A stretch of 64,000 nt of DNA from Sphingomonas mollis (GCF_016427505.1 NZ_JAELXS010000002.1:1-64000); one strand, 5' to 3'; positions 7,279 to 16,134 are shown, numbered from the stretch's first letter. The notes: generated by a model from the letters alone, not told the origin. Made by a program: numbers and translations.

Positions 7279-9465
7279 TCAGAACCGGACGGTGCCGCGG
7301 ATGCCGACGCGGCGACGCGGCGTCTGGATCGCGAGGTTGGAGATCAGCGGCGCGGGCAACCCGGCCCGGCGAAGCAGCGACGCGTCGAGATAGGTCTCGA
7401 GATATTTCTCGTTGAACAGGTTGGTCGCGAAGGCCCCGACCTCGAGCGGCCCGCCCTGCCAGGTGAGCGAGGCGTTGACGAGGTGATAGGCTTCGAGGAA
7501 CGGCACCGAGGCGGCATCGAGCGAGGCGCCGGTGCGCCGGCCCTTGGCGACCAGGTTGGTGTCGAACACGATCGCCTGGTCCTGATGGAAGGGCAACCGC
7601 AGATTGGTGCCGATCGCGTAATTGGCGTCGGGCACAAACAGGATGCGGTTGCCCGGATAGGCATAGCCGGTGATTGCCCGGAACTGGCTGGCATCGGTGA
7701 CGCGGGCGTGGAGCAGCGTCGCATTGGCATAGACGCGCCACAGCTTGCTGACGTTGAACGCCAGCTCCGCCTCGGCGCCGTAGCTTTCGACATCGCCGGA
7801 ATTGAGGTTTATCGCGACGAAGCCGACCGGCTGGCCGGTGGCGGGATTGCGGATGGTCGAGGGCGCCAGCGCATTGGCGCCGATGAAGTTCCTGTAGTCG
7901 TTGTAGAACGCCGCGACGTTGGCAGTCAGGCGACCGCCGAACCCGCTCGCCTTCGAGCCGACCTCATAGGTCCAGACGCTGTCGCCGCGATAGGTGAGGT
8001 TGGGCGCCCCCGGCCCGTTCTGGCCGCCGCCGCGAACGCCACGCGCGACCGAGGCATAGGTCATGAAGTCGGGGTTCCAGCGCTTGGTCAGCGTGGCACG
8101 CGGCTGCCATTCGTTGGCCTTGTAGGCGGCGTCCAGCCCGGCGGTGGAGGCGTCGAGCTTCTGATGGTCGTACCGGATGCCGACCGCCAGATCGAGGCCG
8201 CCGCCGAAGTTGAGGAAGCCGGTGGCGAAGCCGGCGATGTTCTCGTTCTCCGACGTGGCGGTGCCGGGCACGGTGAGGCGCGCGGGCACGACGGTGGTGG
8301 TGGTGACGGCATCGGTGGTCGAACGGCCGTAAAACGCGCCGATCAGCGTCGAGAAATTGTCGCTCCACCTGGTGTCGAAGCGCAATTCGCCGGTGCGGGT
8401 CTTCAGCGTGCGGTCGGACGTGGTGCGGAAGAAGTCGAGCGCGCTGTAGTCGCCGTCGCCGGCGCTCTTGGTGTTGCTCTGGTTGTAGGCGGCGATCGCG
8501 GTGATCGTGGTGTCGATGCTGTCGACATCGAACTCGCCCTTCAGATTGGCGGCGTAATAGTCGATCGTGGCCAGACTGCGCTGGTTGGTGCTGTTGTCGA
8601 GCGTGTAGTCGCGCGGGCCGGCGACGTGGAAATAAGGGGTGGAGCCACCGAACACCCGGTCATAGCCGCCGTTCAGCGTGAACCGCGCCCAGTTGGCGGG
8701 CAGGAAACGCAGCGTGCCGCTGATGCTCTTGGTCTCCAGCGGGTTCTGGTCGCCGCCGGCGAGCAGGTTGCGCTGGAACCCGTCCTCCTTGTGATAGGCG
8801 CCACCGATGCGGAACTGGAGAACGTCGGCGACGATCGGGCCGGAGACACTGGCCGAGACGGAGGCATAATTGTCGCCCGTCGCCAGCGCGCCGTCGACGC
8901 GGCCCTGCCAGTCGTTCGACGGCTGGCGGGTGACGACGTTGATCGCGCCGCCCAGCGTGTTGTTGCCGAACAATGTGCCCTGTGGTCCGCGCAGCACCTC
9001 GACCCGCGCGACATCGACCAGTGGCGAGTTCAGATAGGTGGTGTTTGGCTGGTAGATGCCGTCGATGAAGATGCCGACGCCCGGCTGCACCGTGTCGATC
9101 AGCGTGGTGCCGATGCCGCGGATCGAGACGAACGCGCGCCCGACCGAATCGGAGTTGATGTTTAGGCCGGGGGTATAGGCGGCGACATCGCGCACGACGA
9201 CCAGCTGCTGCTGCTTGATCGCGTCACCCGAGATCGCGGTGACCGCGATCGGCACATCCTGCAGCCGCTCCTCGCGCCGCCGCGCGGTGACGACGATGTC
9301 GGATGCGGCGGGATCGGTCTGAGCCTTGGTATCGGCCTGCGGATCGGCGGGCGTTCCCTGGTCGGTCGTCTGCGCGCCTTGCGGCTCGGTCAATTGAGCC
9401 GGTGCGATCGCTGGCCATGCGATGCCGAGGGCGGTGGACAATGCGAACAGCGAGCGACGACGCAT
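7279..9465 (-). CDS. TonB-dependent outer-membrane receptor
   Basis: Encodes a 728-residue receptor. It has a signal peptide (MRRRSLFALSTALG, cleavage near PAIAPAQ), a TonB-box-like DIVVTARRREERLQDVP region, a plug domain with VSIRGIGTT and VEVLRGPQGTLFGNNTLGG, and a C-terminal beta-barrel ending in aromatic Phe (VGIRGTVRF). Such receptors bring large or scarce substrates across the outer membrane using TonB/ExbBD energy. The ATG at 9465 has a GGAGAGG ribosome site about 8 bases upstream; the reading to 9504 would start within the operator zone. It heads a tight operon with the FAD dehydrogenase, esterase and MFS carrier, and its promoter region bears the operator pair at 9503-9546. Confidence 0.95.
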   Translation of the reverse strand: MRRRSLFALSTALGIAWPAIAPAQLTEPQGAQTTDQGTPADPQADTKAQTDPAASDIVVTARRREERLQDVPIAVTAISGDAIKQQQLVVVRDVAAYTPGLNINSDSVGRAFVSIRGIGTTLIDTVQPGVGIFIDGIYQPNTTYLNSPLVDVARVEVLRGPQGTLFGNNTLGGAINVVTRQPSNDWQGRVDGALATGDNYASVSASVSGPIVADVLQFRIGGAYHKEDGFQRNLLAGGDQNPLETKSISGTLRFLPANWARFTLNGGYDRVFGGSTPYFHVAGPRDYTLDNSTNQRSLATIDYYAANLKGEFDVDSIDTTITAIAAYNQSNTKSAGDGDYSALDFFRTTSDRTLKTRTGELRFDTRWSDNFSTLIGAFYGRSTTDAVTTTTVVPARLTVPGTATSENENIAGFATGFLNFGGGLDLAVGIRYDHQKLDASTAGLDAAYKANEWQPRATLTKRWNPDFMTYASVARGVRGGGQNGPGAPNLTYRGDSVWTYEVGSKASGFGGRLTANVAAFYNDYRNFIGANALAPSTIRNPATGQPVGFVAINLNSGDVESYGAEAELAFNVSKLWRVYANATLLHARVTDASQFRAITGYAYPGNRILFVPDANYAIGTNLRLPFHQDQAIVFDTNLVAKGRRTGASLDAASVPFLEAYHLVNASLTWQGGPLEVGAFATNLFNEKYLETYLDASLLRRAGLPAPLISNLAIQTPRRRVGIRGTVRF

Positions 9466-9502
9466 GTGAAAACCTCTCCAATGACGGCGGATCGATTCGC
9501 CC

Positions 9503-9546
9503 ACCTGTCAGAAAGGTATGTCACCACCCATAGCTATCTGAAAGGT
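9503..9546 (-). promoter_or_regulatory. paired operator-like elements upstream of the TonB receptor operon
   Basis: ACCTGTCAGAAAGGT (9503-9517) is the exact reverse complement of the element at 3601-3615. AGCTATCTGAAAGGT (9532-9546) matches the element at 3623-3637 in 13 of 15 positions. The proximal copy lies 38 bp before the receptor start codon, nearly the same distance as at the regulator promoter (36 bp), so a promoter-overlapping operator is likely. The four copies share CT(A/T)TCTGA(C/T/A)AGGT. Binding by the GntR or AraC protein is inference. Confidence 0.7.
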
Positions 9547-9581
9547 CGGGTGACTATGCCGATCGGCTTAAATGCTTCGCC

Positions 9582-10343
9582 CTACCAGCATGAATAGCCG
9601 CCATCGACGAGTACGATGCTGCCCGTCATCAGGCTTGCCGCGTCCGAAGCGAGGAACTGGACGACCGAGGCGACTTCTTCGGGTTCGCCAAGCCGCCCTT
9701 GCGGCGTGCCGTCGATCCAGCGGCGATACATGTCGCTCTTCTGGTCCGCGAAGGCGTTGAGCGGGGTCGCGATATAGGTCGGCGCGACCGCGTTGACGCG
9801 CACCCCGCGTCCCGCCCATTCGGCGGCGAGGCTTTTCGTCAGTTGATGCACCGCCGCCTTAGAGGCGTTGTAGTAGCTTTGCGGCTGCGGGCGGTTGACG
9901 ATGACGCCCGACATCGACCCGATGTTGACGATCGATCCGCGCCCGCGCGCCAGCATGTGCCGCCCGAAGGCGCGCGCGCACCAGAAGGTGCCGTTGAGGT
10001 TGACATCCAGGACATTCAGCCAATGTTCGTCGGCGACGTCCTCCGCTGCGGTTTCGCTGCGTGCGATCCCGGCATTGTTAACGAGAATGTCGATCGGACC
10101 CGCGCGATCCGCGGCGGCAGTGACCGCAACGGAATCGGTTACGTCGAGCACCACGCCCTCGACACGGTGTCCCTTGGCGCGAAGCGTTTCGAGACTGCGT
10201 GCGAGCAGGTCGGCGTCGCGATCGGCGACCGTCACCGCGGCGCCGAATTCGGCGAGCGCGTCGGCGCAGGCCCAGCCGATGCCCTGCGCGCCGCCCGTGA
10301 CGAACGCAGTGCGGCCGTCGAGCCGCAGGCGATTGGCGTACAT
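9582..10343 (-). CDS. short-chain dehydrogenase/reductase (SDR)
   Basis: Encodes a 253-residue classical SDR with the NAD(P)-binding TGGAQGIG near residue 16, NNAG at about residue 90, catalytic Ser in NIGSMSG, and YxxxK in YYNASK, and a normal C-terminus. An Asp at the end of beta-2 (VADRD) suggests preference for NAD(H) over NADP(H). It follows the carboxylesterase by 11 bases and precedes the operator-bearing TonB receptor promoter. It may oxidise the alcohol released by the esterases or interconvert an oxo/hydroxy intermediate; the sequence alone does not define the substrate. Confidence 0.92.
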   Translation of the reverse strand: MYANRLRLDGRTAFVTGGAQGIGWACADALAEFGAAVTVADRDADLLARSLETLRAKGHRVEGVVLDVTDSVAVTAAADRAGPIDILVNNAGIARSETAAEDVADEHWLNVLDVNLNGTFWCARAFGRHMLARGRGSIVNIGSMSGVIVNRPQPQSYYNASKAAVHQLTKSLAAEWAGRGVRVNAVAPTYIATPLNAFADQKSDMYRRWIDGTPQGRLGEPEEVASVVQFLASDAASLMTGSIVLVDGGYSCW

Positions 10344-10354
10344 GCGGTTATCCT

Positions 10355-11848
10355 TCAGGGCAGGAAGGCGGCGGCGGGCATCACCGGCTCGAACGCCGCG
10401 GCGCCCGCGCCGATACGATAGACCTGCCGCGTGCTGCGATCGAACGGCGCCCAGGGCAGCGATCCGTCACGCGCAAAATCGACCCACAAGCGATGCATAT
10501 GCGTCGCGATGTCCTGCGGCGGTGCTGGTCCCAACAGTCCCTCGAGTCCGGTCGCACAGGTGAGCGTGTCGAACACGAACGGTACATCGATCGCGTGGGC
10601 CGCGCCAAGCTCACCGCCGAACGCCGGTGATCGCCATTCGAGCTCGTAAACATGCGTGCGACCGCGATGCTCCTCAGCGAAGCGGCGGGCGGGCCAGCGG
10701 AAGACGAGGTCGGTCATCGCATCGGTCAGCGCGCGTCCTGCAGGTCGCTTGCCCGCGCCATAGGCCTTGAGGGCCGCCCAGGCGCGCGGCTGCGACTTGC
10801 GCAGCACGAACCACGACAGCAGGCGTCCGATCCTGTCGCGTACACCCGACGGGACGAGGTAGAGGTTCATTTCCTCGGCATTGGTGCCGATCAGCACCTC
10901 GACCGCCGCGCCGGCGCCGGCGGCCAGCGCATCGAGTGGCGGCACCGGCAACACGTCGTCGCCGTGAACCGGCACGAAGCGGCTGATCCCGAACACCGGC
11001 TCGCGCCCATCTGGTCCGCGCAGATCGATCCGCGTCGTCGGCAGCGAGACCTTCTCCACGGCATCGAGCATCGCCACGGGGCCAACCCCGGCAAAGCCGT
11101 CACGGGTCGGCTGGACGCCAAGCAGCGCGGCGAGTCTGATCACCAGCCGCTGCATCGTGCCGATGCCGCGCGTCATGCCGCCGTGCCCGCTCTGGATGAT
11201 CGCGCGGGCGAACAATCCTTGGGCAAGCGGGGAGGTGACGAGGTCTGCGATCGCCATTGCGCCCGCCGACTCACCGAACACGGTGACGTTCGCCGCATCG
11301 CCCCCGAACTGTCCTATCTCGGTCTGCACCCATTGAAGCGCGGCGATGACGTCGCGCAGGCCCAGATTGGTCGGTACGCCCGGGATCGGCAGAAATCCGT
11401 CGATGCCGAGGCGATAGTTGATCGCGACGCATACCACGCCGTCGCGCGCGAAGGTCGCTCCATCCTGTACCGGCGCATCCTTGCTGCCGATCAAGAAGCC
11501 GCCGCCATGGACGAATACCATCACCGGCAGTTGAGTGCGGTCGTCGTCGGGGCGCCAGACGTTCAACGTTAGATAGTCGTCGCCGGCGATCCAGCCGGCA
11601 CCGATCAGCGCCGTAACGTCAAGTCCCGGCACTGACTTGATCCGCTGCGGCGCATTGGCGCCTGGTTCGACGACATCGCGCACTCCCGCCCACGGTAGTG
11701 GCGGCGCGGGCGATGCAAACCGTCTGTCGCCGACCGGCGACGCCGCGTAAGGTATACCGATGTAACGATGGACGCCATCCAACGTGCGTCCACGCACCGC
11801 GCCCGCCGCGACACGGACGATGGGATCCTGTTTTTTGTGCGATGGCAT
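10355..11848 (-). CDS. type-B carboxylesterase
   Basis: Encodes a 497-residue carboxylesterase of the type-B (cholinesterase-like) family. It shows the GIPYAASPVGDRRF N-terminal block, the oxyanion HGGGF (residues 114-118), and nucleophile Ser194 in FGESAGA; GTNAEEM and a C-terminal His-bearing region fit the remaining triad positions. No signal peptide is evident. Family members hydrolyse carboxylic esters with broad alcohol and acyl range. It is the first gene of the minus-strand cluster and is followed after 11 bases by the SDR. Two unrelated esterases in one locus suggest a substrate with more than one ester bond or sequential hydrolysis of oligomers, which is inference. Confidence 0.92.
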   Translation of the reverse strand: MPSHKKQDPIVRVAAGAVRGRTLDGVHRYIGIPYAASPVGDRRFASPAPPLPWAGVRDVVEPGANAPQRIKSVPGLDVTALIGAGWIAGDDYLTLNVWRPDDDRTQLPVMVFVHGGGFLIGSKDAPVQDGATFARDGVVCVAINYRLGIDGFLPIPGVPTNLGLRDVIAALQWVQTEIGQFGGDAANVTVFGESAGAMAIADLVTSPLAQGLFARAIIQSGHGGMTRGIGTMQRLVIRLAALLGVQPTRDGFAGVGPVAMLDAVEKVSLPTTRIDLRGPDGREPVFGISRFVPVHGDDVLPVPPLDALAAGAGAAVEVLIGTNAEEMNLYLVPSGVRDRIGRLLSWFVLRKSQPRAWAALKAYGAGKRPAGRALTDAMTDLVFRWPARRFAEEHRGRTHVYELEWRSPAFGGELGAAHAIDVPFVFDTLTCATGLEGLLGPAPPQDIATHMHRLWVDFARDGSLPWAPFDRSTRQVYRIGAGAAAFEPVMPAAAFLP

Positions 11849-12217
11849 GGAGCCGGTTTACACCTTTCGCAGTGCGATGCCGCCGCCGAGACTTTGCAGA
11901 TCGGCATGATTGCGATGCCGGGTTCGCATAGGCGTGACCTCATGCGCACATCGCTCGCAAACCCTGAAAAATCCGTCGCATGCGTGATGCGGAAGGGACA
12001 ATAGCGCTCCACCCCACATCGATGCCAAACGAAAATGTTTTAGATGAACGGATACAACGCATTTTGCGAAACCGAGATCTTTTCTCGAATAGTCGCAATA
12101 ATAGCTTCCTGTCTTATGAAAGCTTAACACCATTAGTCTGCTATAAATATCCCCGGGGCACACGGCAGCAGCATAAGCGCCATGGGCTGCACGAACGGTT
12201 TGCCCTCATGATTCATG
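11849..12217. other. intergenic region without a convincing gene
   Basis: About 370 bases between the carboxylesterase start and the small ORF at 12.2 kb. The part around 12010-12160 is visibly AT-richer than the flanks. It should hold the promoter of the carboxylesterase-SDR genes. No copy of the 15-bp operator element, no repeat and no RNA gene was seen. Confidence 0.5.
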
Positions 12218-12361
12218 TTAGCACCGGACAAGCTCCGATCCACCAGATGCCGGGACTAAACACCTAACGAGCTCCTCGGCAATCTGGACGATCCGCAGCA
12301 TTTCCGAGGGGTCGAGGATGTGAAGATGGCCGCGCGTCGCCTTTACGAACTCCACCATCAT
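12218..12361 (-). CDS. possible small hypothetical protein (47 aa)
   Basis: A short reading of about 47 residues (MMVEFVKATRGHLHILDPSE at the start) with helix-like composition and a plausible amphipathic segment EMLRIVQIAEELV. There is no clear ribosome site before the two adjacent ATG codons, and I recognise no family. It runs opposite to the SRAP remnant that begins at 12386 and could equally be noise in a decayed stretch. Confidence 0.25.
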   Translation of the reverse strand: MMVEFVKATRGHLHILDPSEMLRIVQIAEELVRCLVPASGGSELVRC

Positions 12362-12385
12362 GTCGAACGCGAACTTTGGTGGTAA

Positions 12386-12558
12386 CAACCTCAGGTCGGG
12401 CACGAGATGATCACGATCCTGGCGCCGACCGATCAGGGTCACTGGCTGACAGGCAGCTATGACGACGTGCTGGCATTGCAGCGTCCGTACCCGGCTGCGC
12501 GCATGACGGTGCGGGGGCCGGTGTTCCCGACCGAGAGGCGGTCACGACCCTCCGGTAG
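12386..12558 (+). pseudogene. 3' remnant of an SRAP/YedK (HMCES-type) gene
   Basis: The reading from 12386 begins VGHEMITILAPTDQ and continues with WLTGSYDDVLALQRPYPAAR and VRGPVFPTER, the C-terminal block of SOS-response-associated peptidases, which crosslink abasic sites in single-stranded DNA. The catalytic N-terminal two thirds (Cys2, Asn, Glu, His active site) are missing and a TAA sits directly upstream. Near the end a one-base shift leads to a short frame closing at TAG 12556-12558, close to where the family normally ends. So only about 55 codons survive. Family recognition is from the motif pattern alone. Confidence 0.6.
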
Positions 12559-12580
12559 GAGCGAGCTTCGACCAGCGTTG

Positions 12581-12922
12581 TCAGGGGTTGGCCAAGCCAG
12601 GCTTGGCGGGATCGACGGTGCTGCCTTTGCTCGGCTCGTAACGGACGGTCCATTGCGGATGACCGTCTGCCGTCATCTCGATGTCAGGGATGGCGATCGG
12701 ATCGTTGCCGGTCTCGATCCAGCCAGCACCGTGGCACCGGTCGCACGCCGTCCGCTTACACCGGAAACTGACGAGATCGATCTCGGTGTTCCACTGGCCG
12801 CGACCGTCACATACCGGGCACTTGGCGTCGAGGCTGCCATTGCGCGGCTGTAGCGGCACGATGTCGAAGGCGTGCGGGCTTTCGGGTCCGTTGCAGTACA
12901 CGATGTTGCTGGCATGAGGCAT
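12581..12922 (-). CDS. small protein with paired CxxC zinc-ribbon motifs
   Basis: Encodes 113 residues (start MPHASNIVYC at 12922, favoured over the upstream ATG at 12970 whose extension looks unnatural). Residues in the middle show CPVCDGRGQW and CDRCHGAGW, two CxxCxGxG units like those of the DnaJ central zinc domain, so a single structural zinc is likely. No J-domain, signal peptide or membrane segment is present. The function is unknown; related small proteins occur as orphan genes. Its 3' end lies close to the SRAP remnant. Confidence 0.6.
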   Translation of the reverse strand: MPHASNIVYCNGPESPHAFDIVPLQPRNGSLDAKCPVCDGRGQWNTEIDLVSFRCKRTACDRCHGAGWIETGNDPIAIPDIEMTADGHPQWTVRYEPSKGSTVDPAKPGLANP

Positions 12923-13139
12923 GCCGCTCACTCTACGCAGGTATCGCAAAAAGCAATGGACGGTCGCCACAACGCCTTATTGGATGGCAGGCTCCCGTCA
13001 GGCGTCACTTCTGTTGCAACTTCGCAACAACACAAAGGCAAAAGAGCAACATCGGTGCCGTCACCTTGTCGGCTAGCGCGATCCTCATAAAGTGTCGCTG
13101 GATCGAGCGATGGGAAGCTGCTCGAAACAGGGGGAATTA

Positions 13140-15923
13140 ATGAAGCACAGCAAGTTAGTCGCGCGCCTGTCTTTGTCCGTGTCAGCAATGGCGCTTGTAG
13201 CACCTGCCGCGGCGCAGACGATCCAATCGGCACCCAGTCAGGAAACTACCGCCGAAGCGCAGGTCGCACCAGAGGCTGACGCCGGCAGTCAGATCGTTGT
13301 CATTGGCAGCCGTGTCGCCAATCGCACCGTTTCCGATAGCCCGGTGCCGATCGATCTGATTTCCGAAAGCGCCCTGCAGGCTTCGGGGACGGGCGAACTT
13401 AACAAGACGCTCAACCAGCTCGTGCCTTCCTTCAATTTCCCGCAGCCATCGATCGCTGACGGGTCCGACGTCACCCGCCCTGCTACGCTGCGCGGCCTGA
13501 ACCCCGACCAGACGCTGGTGTTGTTGAACGGTAAGCGTCGCCATGTCTCGGCGCTTCTCAACATCAATGGAACGGTCGGTCGCGGCGCAGCGGCGGTCGA
13601 TATGAACATGATCCCGGCGCTGGCGATCCAGCGGATCGAAGTGCTGCGTGACGGCGCCTCGTCGCAATATGGATCGGACGCGATCGCCGGTGTGATCAAC
13701 GTGCAGTTGAAGACCGCAAGTTCCGGTGGGCGGGCGCAGGTCAGTTACGGGAAATATGTCACGACATTGGACGGGGTGTCCGACTTCGACGGTCTCGTCA
13801 CGTCAGGTGGCCAACCGGTTCTGGGGACCGCGGATACACGCTATCTCCAGGCGAACAGCTCGGGTGAGCGCAAGGCCCGCGACGGTGGATACACGACCTT
13901 CGGCGTCAATGTCGGCCTTCCCGTGGGCGATGGCGGATATTTCAATTTCACGGGGGAATACCGCGATCGGAACTTCACCAATCGGCAGGGTTACGATCTA
14001 CGGCCCAATTACATCCGGCCGACCACCACGACGTTTGATGCGCGGGAGGCGACGTTCAACCGGCTCGACTTCCGCTATGGCGATGCCAAGACGGAGGATT
14101 TCAACTTCCTCATCAACACAGGTGTGCCGCTGGGCGATGCCGAATTCTATGGCTTCTTCACCTATGGCCACCGCGACGGCTTGTCAGCGGCGAACTTCCG
14201 TCAGCAATCGGCCGCGACGAATCGTGACTTCTCGACACTGACGCCTGGCACCGTGCCAACCAATGCAAATTTCGTCGGCCTGACGCCTGACGGCTATCTG
14301 CCGAAGATCCAGTCGAACATCGACGACATGTCGGCGACCAGCGGTATCCGTGCTGACGTTGCCGGTTTCAAGGGTGATTTCTCGCTGGGCTTCGGGCGCA
14401 ACGAGTTGAACTACCGGACCGAGAACAGTGTGAACGTGTCGTTCGGGCCACAAAATCAGGGCTCATTCGATGCTGGCGGTCTCTCCTTTTCGCAGATTCT
14501 CGCCAATGCCGATCTGTCACGTCAATTCGACGTCGGCTTTGCCGGGCCACTGTCGTTCGCGTTCGGTGGCGAATACCGCCATGAAATCTATCAGATCCGT
14601 CCTGGCGATCCCCAGTCATATCTGACAGGACCGCTGTTCACTCCGGCTCGTGCAACGACAGCCGGGAATTGCACCGTGCTTGGCGGCGTCTTTGCCAATG
14701 GGATATGCTCCTTCCCCGGCCGCGCCGCCGCAGCGGGGGCGCAGGGGTTTGGCGGTCTACCTGTCTCAGCCCGCACCAACGTGAACCGCGACAGTTTTGC
14801 CGGTTATGTGGAATTCGATGCCGATCTGTTCACCGGGCTCACCGCCACCGCAGCCGGTCGATATGAGCATTACAGCGACTTCGGCGACACGCTGAACGGC
14901 AAGCTGGCGTTGCGCTATGAATTTTTGGAGGGCTTCGCGTTGCGCGGGTCGGTGTCGAACGGTTTCCGTGCGCCATCGCTGCATCAACAGTTTTTCACGA
15001 CCACGTCGACCAACTTCCTCGCCGGGGTGCCGGTCGACGTATCCACCGTGCCGGTTAGCAGCCCCGTCGCCCGCGCGCTGGGGTCACAACCGCTCGACCC
15101 TGAGAAGTCATTCAACCTTTCGGGCGGCGCGACGTTCAACCCCTTCCGCGGTTTCAACCTGACAGTCGATTATTTCCGGATCAAGATCACGGACCGCGTG
15201 GTGCTGTCGGAAAATCTCGGCGCTGCCGGTGTCGGCACCGCTGCACAAAATGCTGCCGTGCAGGCCGTGCTGACCAGCAACGGCTTCAGTAACGTTGGCG
15301 CCGCCCGCTTCTTCATCAATGGCCTCGACACCACTACACAGGGGGTCGACGCAGTGGCCACTTATCGGGCCAACCTGGGTGGTCTGGGTGCGTGGAATCT
15401 TTCCGCGGCATACAACTACACGCAGAACAAGATCGACAAGCGTCTGAACAATCTTGGCCCGCTCGCACAGATTCCGGGCCTGGTGCTGTTTGGCCGCGTC
15501 GAGGGTATTCGGTTCGAGCGTGGTCAGCCGCGGACGAAGGCCGTTTTCGCCACCGACGGGAAGATCGCCGGAGTTGGCGTGTCGGCACGGACCACGCGCT
15601 ATGGTTCTGTCATCTCACCAGAGACGACCGCGCCCCTTGGCGCCGATGCGACCAGCCTGACGGCGTTGGGGCCTGACGATCAGCGCCTCCGCCCGAAGTG
15701 GATCACCGACTTCTCGCTGAGCTACGATTTGCAGGGTGTGCAGCTGACGCTTGGTGTCGACAATGCATTCGACGTATATCCCGATCGTCGCCCATTCGGC
15801 CCGCGGCCGACGAGTGTCGGGGGCAGCTATCCCGCGACCTATCAGTTCCTGCCGTACAGCGGGTTCTCGCCATTCGGCTTCAACGGTCGCTTCTTGTATG
15901 CACGGGCAGCCGTGAACTTTTGA
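13140..15923 (+). CDS. TonB-dependent outer-membrane receptor
   Basis: Encodes a 927-residue receptor with a signal peptide (cleavage near LVAPAAAQ), TonB-box-like IVVIGSRVANRTVSDSPVP, a plug domain with LRGLNPDQTLVLLNGKRRH and IEVLRDGASSQYGSDAIAGV, and a long barrel ending in aromatic Phe (ARAAVNF). The ATG at 13140 follows a GGGGGAA ribosome site. No transporter or enzyme is co-directional next to it and a terminator follows at once, so it looks monocistronic and the ligand cannot be inferred. The plug variant with LNGKRRH is typical of a large receptor subgroup abundant in sphingomonads and xanthomonads. Confidence 0.95.
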   Translation: MKHSKLVARLSLSVSAMALVAPAAAQTIQSAPSQETTAEAQVAPEADAGSQIVVIGSRVANRTVSDSPVPIDLISESALQASGTGELNKTLNQLVPSFNFPQPSIADGSDVTRPATLRGLNPDQTLVLLNGKRRHVSALLNINGTVGRGAAAVDMNMIPALAIQRIEVLRDGASSQYGSDAIAGVINVQLKTASSGGRAQVSYGKYVTTLDGVSDFDGLVTSGGQPVLGTADTRYLQANSSGERKARDGGYTTFGVNVGLPVGDGGYFNFTGEYRDRNFTNRQGYDLRPNYIRPTTTTFDAREATFNRLDFRYGDAKTEDFNFLINTGVPLGDAEFYGFFTYGHRDGLSAANFRQQSAATNRDFSTLTPGTVPTNANFVGLTPDGYLPKIQSNIDDMSATSGIRADVAGFKGDFSLGFGRNELNYRTENSVNVSFGPQNQGSFDAGGLSFSQILANADLSRQFDVGFAGPLSFAFGGEYRHEIYQIRPGDPQSYLTGPLFTPARATTAGNCTVLGGVFANGICSFPGRAAAAGAQGFGGLPVSARTNVNRDSFAGYVEFDADLFTGLTATAAGRYEHYSDFGDTLNGKLALRYEFLEGFALRGSVSNGFRAPSLHQQFFTTTSTNFLAGVPVDVSTVPVSSPVARALGSQPLDPEKSFNLSGGATFNPFRGFNLTVDYFRIKITDRVVLSENLGAAGVGTAAQNAAVQAVLTSNGFSNVGAARFFINGLDTTTQGVDAVATYRANLGGLGAWNLSAAYNYTQNKIDKRLNNLGPLAQIPGLVLFGRVEGIRFERGQPRTKAVFATDGKIAGVGVSARTTRYGSVISPETTAPLGADATSLTALGPDDQRLRPKWITDFSLSYDLQGVQLTLGVDNAFDVYPDRRPFGPRPTSVGGSYPATYQFLPYSGFSPFGFNGRFLYARAAVNF

Positions 15924-15932
15924 TTCAACGCT

Positions 15933-15968
15933 GGAGGGGCCTGCGGGTCCCTCCCACATACATTTTCC
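15933..15968 (+). terminator. rho-independent-like terminator after TonB receptor
   Basis: A 9-bp stem GGAGGGGCC / GGTCCCTCC with one G-T pair begins 10 bases after the receptor stop and is followed by a short T-containing tract (ATTTT at 15962-15966). The position and structure suit termination of the receptor transcript, although the T-tract is weak. Confidence 0.5.
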
Positions 15969-16100
15969 ATTAGCGACTACGACCGCCTGGGGGCGATTGC
16001 CGCGAAACTGGATGCCGAAAGCGGCCATAATGCGGAGATGAACGGGCGGCCGAACTCGGGGAGCTTGGAAGGGGCGTAAATGTCCAAGTATGGGTCCGAA

Positions 16101-16134
16101 CGGACCGGCTTTCGCCGGTCCGCTGCGTGTTTTT
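16101..16134 (+). terminator. hairpin with T-run, second plus-strand terminator
   Basis: A perfect 9-bp stem CGGACCGGC / GCCGGTCCG with a TTTC loop (16101-16122) is followed seven bases later by TTTTT. It could back up the receptor terminator. On the minus strand it lies just downstream of the VOC gene and may stop that transcript as well. Confidence 0.5.

Noticed and set aside
6802..9165. Very long open frame (787 codons) on the plus strand over the receptor and FAD dehydrogenase genes
   Set aside because: It is antisense to two clear genes, its protein is Arg/Ala/Gly/Asp-rich with no domain, and such frames are expected in high-GC DNA.
15990..16077. Short natural-looking frame (about 30 codons) after the TonB receptor
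   Set aside because: No start codon with ribosome site and no recognised family; it may be a scrap of a lost gene but cannot be supported.
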